Made by a program: the position numbers and the translations under genes. Positions 8,993 through 16,600 of a DNA stretch of 64,000 nucleotides are shown piece after piece. Under the pieces are notes generated by a model. That model worked only from the letters and a program-made list of their open reading frames with translations, did not search any database and was not told where the DNA came from. Source of the stretch: Paludisphaera rhizosphaerae (lineage in GTDB: Bacteria; Planctomycetota; Planctomycetia; Isosphaerales; Isosphaeraceae); the NCBI RefSeq assembly GCF_011065895.1, contig NZ_JAALCR010000019.1, forward strand, positions 93,059 through 157,058. The letters are read 5' to 3'. Position 1 is the first letter of the stretch. Each line of letters begins with the position of its first letter.

Positions 8993-9676
8993 ATGATTAT
9001 TCAAGGCAAGTCCGCGTTGCGCCTTGGCGCATGTATTCTGGCAATGGGATGGGCGTCGTTCGCCCGAGCAGATTTCGTCTACTATTCGTTGCGGACCTCG
9101 TTCGACGCCGCCGCCCCTGGTACGACTCTGGAGAATTTCGAGAACTCCCACTCAAGCAGCGCCCTGGTTGACGGGCCGCTCGATCAGACCACCAACAATA
9201 TTGCGTTCCATACCGGCGAGATTATCCCGAACTTGCGGATCACGAGCGTAGGGAGTTCGACGGGAGATTTCTACGTCAACAATTTCTACGCGTCGACTAT
9301 TCTGTTGACGGTCAACCGGAGTGATAACTTCGCTCGGCTCGACTTCTACCAGAGCGCGATCACTCAGTTCGGAATAGATCTCTTCACCAGCAGCTCCGGT
9401 GGAGACTATACCGTCCGGATCTACGGCAACTCGGGTCTACTTGACACGAAGACGGTTACTTCGAGCGGCTTCTTTGGGTTCACGAGCACCGTGGGCGTTA
9501 CGCGGGTGGAACTCCAGGCGAACTCCTTTGAATCGTTCGACAACATCGCCATCGGCGGCGGCATCAGCGCCGAGGCGGTTCCCGAGCCGACCAGCCTGGC
9601 GTTGCTGGGTCTGGGAGCGGGTGGTTTGATGATCCAAGGCTGGCGTCGCCGTCGCGCGACGACCCCCGCCTGCTGA
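8993..9676 (+). CDS. PEP-CTERM sorting-domain exported protein
   Basis: 227 residues, start at 8993 with GAGGAG about 10 bases upstream. Signal peptide ends near WASFARA. The middle is a Ser/Thr/Asn-rich beta-type region without recognised catalytic motifs. The C-terminus is a textbook PEP-CTERM signal: VPEPTSLALLGLGAGGL, a short membrane helix, then basic WRRRR. Such proteins are processed by an exosortase (not in this window) and attached to the envelope or exopolysaccharide. Base composition and codon use are less GC-biased than neighbours. Confidence 0.88.
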   Translation: MIIQGKSALRLGACILAMGWASFARADFVYYSLRTSFDAAAPGTTLENFENSHSSSALVDGPLDQTTNNIAFHTGEIIPNLRITSVGSSTGDFYVNNFYASTILLTVNRSDNFARLDFYQSAITQFGIDLFTSSSGGDYTVRIYGNSGLLDTKTVTSSGFFGFTSTVGVTRVELQANSFESFDNIAIGGGISAEAVPEPTSLALLGLGAGGLMIQGWRRRRATTPAC

Positions 9677-9704
9677 TCTCGATCGTCCGGAGCCAGAAAA
9701 CGAC

Positions 9705-9758
9705 GACGCCTCGGCTGGTCGCGACGAAGCGCGGGCCGAGGCGGGCGTCTTTTTTTTT
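9705..9758 (+). terminator. Intrinsic terminator with 9-T tract
   Basis: GACGCCTCGGC (9705-9715) pairs with GCCGAGGC...CGTC (9735-9749), followed directly by nine T residues (9750-9758). Sits just after the PEP-CTERM gene and before the convergent DUF1579-like gene. The clearest Rho-independent terminator in the window. Confidence 0.85.
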
Positions 9759-9786
9759 CGATGCGTCGTCTCAGAGCGACGGGTTG

Positions 9787-10326
9787 TCACTTGGTTTCGC
9801 GGGTCAGCTCGAAGGCCATGTTTTCCTTCTTGGCCCCCTGGGTGGACTGCCAATCGGCCTTGACGCGGGAGTCGGACTGGAAGTCCAGGACCAGGCCGCT
9901 GATGTGGAGCCCCTTCTCTGAGTCAATGTTCGAGCCGCCGTCGAACACGAAGACCAGGTGGTCGGGCTTGGACGCCGCCCGGTCGAGCTTCAGCCTCGGC
10001 TGATTCTGGGCGGCGCAGTAGTGGGTCATCTTCAGGTCGTCGCCGTCGAGGTGATAGACGGAGATCATCTCCATCTTGGTGCCTGGCGAACTGGTCTCGA
10101 CCAGGGCCGAGCCGGCGCCGGTGACCTTGTACTGGACCTGATCGTTCCCTTCCTCGTTGCAGGGCGTGCCCAGGTTCTTCCACTCGCCCGCCATCGTCTT
10201 GAGGCGGTCGAAGGCCGCCTTCGCCGTGACCGGGCCGTCCTTCTTACCCTCGTCGCCAGCGCCCAGGGCGGACGCGACCAGGCTTGCCGACAGAACCAGC
10301 GCATTGAACGCGAAGAGTCGCCGCAT
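9787..10326 (-). CDS. Secreted DUF1579-like (lipocalin-type) protein
   Basis: 179 residues with a signal peptide (FNALVLSASLVASALGAG). The mature part begins FDRLKTMAGEWKN and continues with VQYKVTGAGSALVET, MISVYHLDGDDLKMTHYCAA and LVFDGG-like LVFVFDGG. This is the THAP4/DUF1579 lipocalin-like pattern of proteins that monitor or bind small ligands. The role is unknown. It has its own promoter region shared divergently with the small gene at 10481. Confidence 0.8.
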   Translation of the reverse strand: MRRLFAFNALVLSASLVASALGAGDEGKKDGPVTAKAAFDRLKTMAGEWKNLGTPCNEEGNDQVQYKVTGAGSALVETSSPGTKMEMISVYHLDGDDLKMTHYCAAQNQPRLKLDRAASKPDHLVFVFDGGSNIDSEKGLHISGLVLDFQSDSRVKADWQSTQGAKKENMAFELTRETK

Positions 10327-10480
10327 GAGAACCTCCCCCTATAATCCGTTTTGGGAACGCGTTTCGTATGACGAACCGACCGTCCGTGGTCACCGCTCCG
10401 GTTGCTCCGTCGCCAGGGACAGGGAAACATACAACCGTGGTGTACGGGCGTCAAGTTTCGGTGGGAGGAATTTCGAAAAT

Positions 10481-10780
10481 ATGGCTCAGTTGAACATGTC
10501 GTTCGAGCATGGCCAGCCCTGGGACGCGGCGCGAGCGAATTTCGAGTCGTCGATCGAGAGGGCTCGGCAGGAACACGGGCGCTGGATTCATTCGGTGACG
10601 TGGTCGGAGGATCGGACGTCGGCGAGGCTGGCGGGGCCGTCCTACGAGGTCGTCCTGAATCTGGACCCAACCCACGTTCGGGCGCAGGGCAAGATCCCGC
10701 TGGCGCTCAAGCTGCTGGAGCCGGCGGTGCGACGGTTCGTGGAGCGGACGTTGCGGGATCAGCGGCCGGAATCGGCGTAA
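10481..10780 (+). CDS. Polyhydroxyalkanoic-acid-system-type (PHA_gran_rgn) small protein
   Basis: 99 residues, ATG at 10481 preceded by GGGAGGAA about 9 bases upstream. The sequence has the family pattern of PF09650: an N-terminal strand then WDAARANFESSIERA helix, a W-containing strand (HSVTWSEDRTSARL), a strand pair (YEVVLNLDPTHVRAQGKIP) and a closing helix (LLEPAVRRFVERTL). Members are small soluble proteins linked to PHA granules, but many occur where no PHA genes are known. The 3' end overlaps the tail of the convergent ceramidase-like gene by 22 bases. Confidence 0.75.
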   Translation: MAQLNMSFEHGQPWDAARANFESSIERARQEHGRWIHSVTWSEDRTSARLAGPSYEVVLNLDPTHVRAQGKIPLALKLLEPAVRRFVERTLRDQRPESA

Positions 10781-12921
10781 TCACCTGGAGACAAGCCCAT
10801 TCGGGCGTGTTCGGCGACCTCCAAGGCCGAGAGCGCTCGATCGTAGACCGCGACCTCGTCGAGCTTGCCCTCGAAACTGTCCGCGTGTTCGGCCCGGTCT
10901 CCGAGCGTGAATGCGGCAAGAGTACCGCGGGGTGCGGGGACGGAATCGGCGTCGGCTTCGACGTCGAGCTTGCCGTCGAGGAAAACCCGCACCTGGCGCC
11001 CCTGGCGAACGAAGGCCAGGTGATGCCAGGTTTTGGCGGTTGCGTCGGCTTTGCCGATTGCTGGGCGGTCGTTCTTCGGGTCTCCGTGGGTGAAGACGAG
11101 TCGGTTGGGCGGGGCGCCCTCGGCGTCTCCCGAGATGACGACTGCGTCGCCCGGTCCCCCGTCGCGATTCTGTTCAAACAGGACGCCGGCGACGGGTCGA
11201 CGGGCGGGGTCGAGTCCGTTCCAGAACCAGAGGTCGATGGAATAGACCTCGGGCGAGACCGGCAGACTCGCTGTAATCGCTCCTCCCGCCAGGTGGTTGG
11301 CGCGGTTGACTCCGCCGTCGGCGAGGCGGAATCCAGGGAATTCGGGACCCGGGAGGAAGAGGGCGACGCCCCCGCGGCGGGTCGCCGACCATTCATGTCC
11401 GGTCGCGTCGAAGGCCGAAGCGCCGTCCATCTCGTCGAGTCGCCAGAAGGCTGCGGGGCGCGAGGCGAGCACGACCTTGGAGTAGGGCGTGACGAGGGGC
11501 TCTTCGCGACGCCGAGGACGGCCGGCGACGCGTTCCAGTAGTTCGAGCGCCGCGTCGACGATTCGAGGCTCGGCGTGGACTTCCAGCCCGGCGGTGCGTG
11601 CCGGCCAGGTCGTGTAGCCGCCGAGTACGTGCTGTTCAGGGGGTGGGATGTAGCCCTCGGAGCCGTTGGCCAGCTCGATGTTCATGGTCAGCGGCAGGGG
11701 GCTGCGGGCCTTGAGCTTCAGGCCGGTCAGCGCGTAGACCTCGTCCGGGATGGCGACGATCCCCAGCGCGCCGATGCGGACCGCCTGGAGCTTGAGCGTC
11801 CGCTCGGGTTGCTCGTCGATCAGGACGGCCTCGCGGGCGTAGACTTCGGGGATGCTCTTGGGCTGGCGGTCGCCCATCGCGGCGACGATCGGCCGGGCCC
11901 ATTCCAGGCGATCGGCGTCGGGCGTGCGACGCCGGAGCGTCATCGTGGTTTCGGCCATCGCCAGCGATGGCCTTTCGAAGGACTTGATCGACTGCACCGC
12001 GCGCAGGGCCGTGTCGGCGACCTGGTCGGCGTAGGCGTCGAGGCCGGGGTCGGCCTTGGGTCGGCCGTAGTCCATCCAGTGCTGGTCGCCGCTGGTCCCC
12101 TGCGACATGATGCAGACCGGCGGCGGACCATCGGCCGCCATCCGCTTCGCCAGCGTCGAGGCGAACCGACCGTAGTAGTCGGCTGAGACAGGCGTCGAGC
12201 CGTAGTAGTGCATCGAGTAGTTCGCCAGCACGGCGATCGGTCGGCCGCCGGGCTCTCGGATCATCAACACAGTGAGCGCGGGGTCGGATGGACCGGAGGG
12301 GCCGATCACGTCCGGGTTCACGTAACCGGGGTGCATGTGCGCCCGGACGGTTTTGTGGCCGAACGGGTCGTCGATCATGCGGTCGGGCCTTCGGATCCAG
12401 CGTCGGGTGTGGGTGTGATCGGGATCATCGACGACGCCCCAGCCGGCTTCCGCCGGCGCGAGGGCCGCCGCAGCGCCTTCGATCGCCTCGGCGATCTTGC
12501 TCGGGAGGCTCGCCGCATAAGTTGGGTCAAGGGGCGTCCCCAGCGCGCCCATGACCGAGGGGGCGGTGTGCGTGTGCGTGGCCGAGACGAGCATCCGATC
12601 GAAGGCGATCCCCGTGCGACGAGCGGCGATCCCCTTGGCCTCGTCGATCAGTTCGCGGGGCATCATGCAACTGTCGACGACGACGATCGCCAGTCGGGTC
12701 GAGCCGTCGTCCAGCACGAGGCACCGTGCGGAGAGTGGGTCTCGGACGGTGTTCGCCGTCGCCTGGAGGAAGCCGCCGTTGACGATCACGGGGAACGCCG
12801 TCGGCGAAACGTCAACCACCGTCGCTCCCGCGCGGAACGCGACGGCCTCCCCAGCGCTCGCCGTCGCCGCCGTCACCAGGATCGTCGCCAGCGTCAGCAG
12901 TCTTCGAATGGTCGTGCTCAT
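10759..12921 (-). CDS. Secreted neutral-ceramidase-like protein with C-terminal LamG domain
   Basis: 720 residues. Signal peptide (LLTLATILVTAATASA), then a domain of the neutral/alkaline non-lysosomal ceramidase fold (about 25-440): FRAGATVVDVSP, the zinc-ligand-type LVSATHTHTAPSV, LANYSMHYYG and SQGTSGDQHWMDYG. The C-terminal ~230 residues (from PYSKVVLASRPAAFWRLDE) form a LamG/concanavalin-like domain with TWHHLAFVRQGRQVRVFLDG and FEGKLDEVAVYDRALS. Likely exported and acting on lipid or glycan amides; planctomycete members are broad and uncharacterised. Compare the single-domain relative at 21549-23000. Confidence 0.88.
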   Translation of the reverse strand: MSTTIRRLLTLATILVTAATASAGEAVAFRAGATVVDVSPTAFPVIVNGGFLQATANTVRDPLSARCLVLDDGSTRLAIVVVDSCMMPRELIDEAKGIAARRTGIAFDRMLVSATHTHTAPSVMGALGTPLDPTYAASLPSKIAEAIEGAAAALAPAEAGWGVVDDPDHTHTRRWIRRPDRMIDDPFGHKTVRAHMHPGYVNPDVIGPSGPSDPALTVLMIREPGGRPIAVLANYSMHYYGSTPVSADYYGRFASTLAKRMAADGPPPVCIMSQGTSGDQHWMDYGRPKADPGLDAYADQVADTALRAVQSIKSFERPSLAMAETTMTLRRRTPDADRLEWARPIVAAMGDRQPKSIPEVYAREAVLIDEQPERTLKLQAVRIGALGIVAIPDEVYALTGLKLKARSPLPLTMNIELANGSEGYIPPPEQHVLGGYTTWPARTAGLEVHAEPRIVDAALELLERVAGRPRRREEPLVTPYSKVVLASRPAAFWRLDEMDGASAFDATGHEWSATRRGGVALFLPGPEFPGFRLADGGVNRANHLAGGAITASLPVSPEVYSIDLWFWNGLDPARRPVAGVLFEQNRDGGPGDAVVISGDAEGAPPNRLVFTHGDPKNDRPAIGKADATAKTWHHLAFVRQGRQVRVFLDGKLDVEADADSVPAPRGTLAAFTLGDRAEHADSFEGKLDEVAVYDRALSALEVAEHARMGLSPGDYADSGR

Positions 12922-12953
12922 TCGGATCGTCCCGAGGAATGTCGACTTCGACT

Positions 12954-13709
12954 CTAATCGACCGACTCGCCAAGTTCGCGCAGACGTTGCGCCAGGCGTT
13001 CGGCGCGTTGTTCGGCGGCTTCTCTCTCAAGGCGTTCGGCTTCGGCGCGTTGTTCGGCCGCTTCCTTCTCGCGGCGTTCGACCTGGGTCTGGCGTTCGGC
13101 GGCCTGGGCCCGCTCGCGTTCGGCGATGGCGGCCTCCTGCATTTCCAGGGCGGTTTGGAAGGGGGAGCCGTCGGGGTGGTAGATCCGGAGGCTCTCCGGG
13201 CCCTCGCCGGGGACGAATCGGACGCCCAATCGTGGGCTGACCCACCCGTTCAGGTCATCGATCTTTCGAAGCCGTCCGTCGCTTCTGAGCCAGCCTTGCA
13301 GGCCTCCCTCTTCGGGGTCGTAGACGTAGTATTCCTCGACGCCCAGGTCGTCGTAGGTGCGGAACTTGCGGGCCATCTCGACGCCCCGGTTGCCGGGCGA
13401 GAGGACTTCGAAGACGACCTGAGGCGCGACTCCCCCTTCCTCCCACTGGCGGTAGGAGCCGCGATCCACCTTCGGCCGGCCGAAGACGACCATGGCGTCC
13501 GGGGCGATCCGGGCTTTGGGGGTCCCTTCCTCGTAGTACCAGAGCAAGTCGCCGGCGACGAAGACGTCGGGCCGGTTGCGGAAGAGGAACTCCAGGCCTT
13601 CCTTGATGAGGACGATCCAGCGGAACTGAACGGTGTTCTCCGACATGGGCTCGCCGTCGTCGTCGGGGTAGAGGTCCTGGTCCTGCCGGGTCCGTAGGGT
13701 CGTGCTCAT
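12954..13709 (-). CDS. Uma2-family (DUF820) restriction-endonuclease-fold protein with coiled-coil tail
   Basis: 251 residues, ATG at 13709. The Uma2 core (about 20-185) has the PD-(D/E)xK-type pattern: RIAPDAMVVFG with the conserved Asp, APQVVFEVLSPGNR with the catalytic Glu region, and RKFRTYDDLGVEEYYVYDPE. After residue ~190 comes a long Glu/Arg/Ala/Gln-rich coiled coil with repeated RREKEAAEQRAEAE blocks. Uma2 proteins are greatly expanded in planctomycetes and cyanobacteria and have no settled role. The frame is open far upstream of 13709, but that part is antisense to the LemA gene and is not coding. Confidence 0.9.
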   Translation of the reverse strand: MSTTLRTRQDQDLYPDDDGEPMSENTVQFRWIVLIKEGLEFLFRNRPDVFVAGDLLWYYEEGTPKARIAPDAMVVFGRPKVDRGSYRQWEEGGVAPQVVFEVLSPGNRGVEMARKFRTYDDLGVEEYYVYDPEEGGLQGWLRSDGRLRKIDDLNGWVSPRLGVRFVPGEGPESLRIYHPDGSPFQTALEMQEAAIAERERAQAAERQTQVERREKEAAEQRAEAERLEREAAEQRAERLAQRLRELGESVD

Positions 13710-13848
13710 GGTCGCGTCCGCCTGACGTTCCGGGGATGTCGTCCCGCCTGCGCGCCAGTATGGCGTGGAAACTCGTACAGAGCAAGGCGACCGGCGCGAT
13801 CCCGATCCAATCCCGCTCTCGATTCCGCGAACGACTTCCTGAACCCTC

Positions 13849-13877
13849 TTCGTCCGGGGATGGCGGCGGAATACTAT
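13849..13877 (+). promoter_or_regulatory. Candidate promoter for the lemA-DUF2207 operon
   Basis: TTCGTC (13849-13854) and TACTAT (13872-13877) with a 17-base spacer, 51 bases before the GTG start at 13929. Pattern only. Confidence 0.35.
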
Positions 13878-13928
13878 GGTGGGACGTGGTGGATTGGATC
13901 GGTCCGGCAAGCGGGAAAGGGGCGTTGC

Positions 13929-14519
13929 GTGACGGTGCTCTGGATCGTGGCCGGCGTCGTGGCCCTGGCGCTGGTGTACCTGGCGTGGACGTACAACCGG
14001 CTGGTCAGCCTGAGCCGTCGGGCCGACGGCGCGTGGAGCGACATCGACGTCCAGCTCAAGCGGCGGTGGGACCTCGTCCCAGCGCTCGTCGAGACGGTCA
14101 AGGGCTACGCCCGGCATGAGACCGGGACGCTGGAGAGCGTCGTCAAGGCCCGCACCGACGCCACCCGCGCGGCCACCGTCCCTGAGCGCGGCGAGACCGA
14201 ACGCGACCTCGCCGGCGCGGTCGGCCGTCTCTTCGCGGTGGCCGAGGCTTACCCCGATCTGAAGGCCGGCCGGAACTTCCAGGAGCTGCATCGAGCCCTC
14301 GTCGACATCGAGAACAATGTCCAGTACGCGCGGCGGTACTACAACGCCGTGGTCCGTGATCTGAACACGTTGATCGAATCGTTCCCCTCATCGCTGGTGG
14401 CCTCGGCGGCCGGGTTCACTCCCCGGGGCTTCTTCCAGATCGAGGAAGGCGAACGCGCCACGCCCCGCGTCTCCTTCGACGCCTCCGCGAAGCCCGAATC
14501 CGGGGAGGCACGGCCTTGA
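13929..14519 (+). CDS. LemA family membrane protein
   Basis: 196 residues. GTG at 13929 is chosen because AAAGGGG lies about 8 bases upstream and the protein then starts with the TM helix (VLWIVAGVVALALVYLAW); an ATG at 13860 overlaps the likely -10 box. LemA motifs follow: YNRLVSLSRRADGAWSDIDV, LKRRWDLVPALVETVKGYA, AEAYPDLKAGRNFQELH and ENNVQYARRYYNAVVRDLN. LemA proteins have one N-terminal TM helix and a helical bundle. The stop codon overlaps the next start (TTGA), so the pair is translationally coupled to the DUF2207 gene, a common bacterial pairing. Confidence 0.93.
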   Translation: MTVLWIVAGVVALALVYLAWTYNRLVSLSRRADGAWSDIDVQLKRRWDLVPALVETVKGYARHETGTLESVVKARTDATRAATVPERGETERDLAGAVGRLFAVAEAYPDLKAGRNFQELHRALVDIENNVQYARRYYNAVVRDLNTLIESFPSSLVASAAGFTPRGFFQIEEGERATPRVSFDASAKPESGEARP

Positions 14520-16321
14520 CGAGGATGCACAACAGCCTGGGCGTCCGCGTGGCAGCGCTGGTTCTGGCGGCGGTGCTCGCAGGCGGAGCGTCCCAGGCCC
14601 AGGCCCAGCTTGACGACGGCTGGTCGATTGCCCGCCTCGACGTCGACGTCGCGATTCACCCCGACGCCGGCCTCGACGTCGTGGAGACCATCGACGCCGA
14701 CTTCGCCAGGGCCAAGCACGGCATCCTCCGCGAGATCCCCGTCCGTTACGCCGTGGGCATGCACCAGTACGCCCTGCGCTTCCGGCTGCTGGGGGTGGAC
14801 GACGGCGAAGGGCGGACGTGGCCGGCGTCGGTCTCTTATGAGTCGAACCTGGTGAAGATCAAGATCGGCGACCCCGATCGCGTCGTTCGGGGGCGGAACC
14901 GCTACCGGATTCGATACCACGTCCAGCGGGCCATCCTCTGGGAGGGGAATCAGGCGTGGGAGGATGGCGGGCGAGCCGTGCTGCGCTGGAACGCCACGGG
15001 GACCGAGTGGCAGGTGCCGATCGCGCATTCCGTGGTGACGGTCCATCTCCCGCGCGACCTGAACGACGCCCAACTGGCCTACGACGCCTGGGTCGGCCGC
15101 TACGGCGCCAAGGGCCGCGACTTCCGCAAGCGACGGATCGACCCCAGCACGATCGAGTACGAGACCGGCCCCCTGAACGCCCGCGAGGGGATCACCGTCG
15201 AGGTCGTCATGCCGTCCGACGCCGTCGCCCGGCCGGGCTGGACCACGCAACTGCGATGGTGGCTCGTGGACAACTTCCCGTACGCCGTCTTCCCGATCAC
15301 CGCCGCCCTCTGCTTCTTCGCCTGGCTCACCAAGGGCCGCGACCACCCCGGGCTGGGGACGATCGTCGTCGGCTACGAACCCCCGGACAACCTCACCCCG
15401 GCGGAGGTCGGCACGCTGATCGATGAGAAGGTCGACCTCCAGGACATCTCGGCCTCCATCATCGACATGGCCGTCCGCGGCTATCTCCGCATCGAGGACG
15501 TCGCTCGCGGCGGCTGGTTCTCCTCGGGGAACGACTACCGATTCATCCGTCTGAAGGGGCCTTCCGGGCTCAAGCCGTTCGAGAAGCGGCTGTACGACCA
15601 GATCTTCCAGGGCGGGGCCGACTCGGTCTTGCTGAGCGAGCTTCGCGAGGAGTTCTACCCGGTCCTGCCGGTGGTTACCAACGAGCTGTACCGGACGCTG
15701 AGCAAGAACCAGTACTTCGACGGCCACCCGGAGAACGTCCGCACCGGCTTCCTGGCGTTCGGCCTGGTCTGCGTGGCGGCGGCGATCGCCCTGTCGGCCT
15801 TCATCCAACTCGCGCTGATCGACCGGATCTTCTTTATACCCGTGATCGTCGCAGCGGTCCTGTCGGCCGCGTCGGTGGTGGCGACGAGTCGATATATGTC
15901 GAGGAAGACGCGCAAGGGGCGGATCGCCTGGGAGAAGATCGCCGGCCTGGAGGAGTTCATCCGCCGGGCCGAGGTGGACGAGATCCGCGAGCAGGAGCGG
16001 CGGGGCGTCTTCGAGCGGCTCTTGCCGTACGCGATCATCTTCGGCCTCTCCGACCGCTGGGGCAAGGCGTTCGCCGACCTCTACCGGACGCCCCCCGACT
16101 GGTACCGCCCATCCAACCCGGACGACTTCTCCACCTGGGTCCTGATCAACGACATGGACCGTTCCATGTGGATGATGAACCGGACCTTCCCTACCCAGCC
16201 CCGCGCCCAGATCGAAACCGGCTCCGGCCGAGGCGGCGGCTACAGTTGGTCCTCCGGCGGTTTCGGCGGCGGCGGCTCCTCCGGCGGCGGCTTCGGCGGC
16301 GGCGGCGGCTCCTCCTGGTGA
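14516..16321 (+). CDS. DUF2207 membrane protein with Gly/Ser-rich C-terminus
   Basis: 601 residues. The TTG start at 14516 overlaps the lemA stop codon; ATG at 14525 is the alternative. Signal peptide, then a DUF2207 extracytoplasmic domain (WSIARLDVDVAIHPDAGLDVVETIDADF; HGILREIPVRYA). A TM helix (FPITAALCFFAWLT) near residue 265 is followed by a cytoplasmic region with GYEPPDNLTPAEVGTLID, two adjacent TM helices near 415-465, a segment ending FGLSDRWGKAFADLY, and a tail of Gly/Ser repeats ending SSW. Probably an envelope protein acting with LemA. The GGGGSS tail is typical of this family. Confidence 0.9.
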   Translation: MTRMHNSLGVRVAALVLAAVLAGGASQAQAQLDDGWSIARLDVDVAIHPDAGLDVVETIDADFARAKHGILREIPVRYAVGMHQYALRFRLLGVDDGEGRTWPASVSYESNLVKIKIGDPDRVVRGRNRYRIRYHVQRAILWEGNQAWEDGGRAVLRWNATGTEWQVPIAHSVVTVHLPRDLNDAQLAYDAWVGRYGAKGRDFRKRRIDPSTIEYETGPLNAREGITVEVVMPSDAVARPGWTTQLRWWLVDNFPYAVFPITAALCFFAWLTKGRDHPGLGTIVVGYEPPDNLTPAEVGTLIDEKVDLQDISASIIDMAVRGYLRIEDVARGGWFSSGNDYRFIRLKGPSGLKPFEKRLYDQIFQGGADSVLLSELREEFYPVLPVVTNELYRTLSKNQYFDGHPENVRTGFLAFGLVCVAAAIALSAFIQLALIDRIFFIPVIVAAVLSAASVVATSRYMSRKTRKGRIAWEKIAGLEEFIRRAEVDEIREQERRGVFERLLPYAIIFGLSDRWGKAFADLYRTPPDWYRPSNPDDFSTWVLINDMDRSMWMMNRTFPTQPRAQIETGSGRGGGYSWSSGGFGGGGSSGGGFGGGGGSSW

Positions 16322-16600
16322 CCCCGAACCAACCCGCCGCGACGGCTTCGTTCGCGCGACGGGCCTGGGATTGACGTCGCTGTAACCATGATTCTCACGG
16401 GTTGTTGCGTCGATTGTTTGGGTTCAGGAATTGGCTTCGAGCGGCAAGGAAACAATCAAGTCCACTGCCCCAAGGGCCGTTCTACGGGCGGTATTCCCGC
16501 TCTTGAGTTCCTCTATAAATAGTCTGGGACGCGGCAGGCCATTTGTGCGCGAATTCCATTCTGGTTGGTCGGTTTTCCGCCCTCTCAATCCCCGCTTCCG

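Noticed and set aside
13710..14291. Extension of the Uma2 frame upstream of 13709 to 14291
   Set aside because: This stretch is antisense to the LemA gene and its composition is typical of a shadow frame; ATG at 13709 starts the family-like sequence.
16322..16600. Possible RNA gene or terminator in the spacer after DUF2207
   Set aside because: No cloverleaf, no clear hairpin with T tract, and no known RNA motif could be traced by eye.
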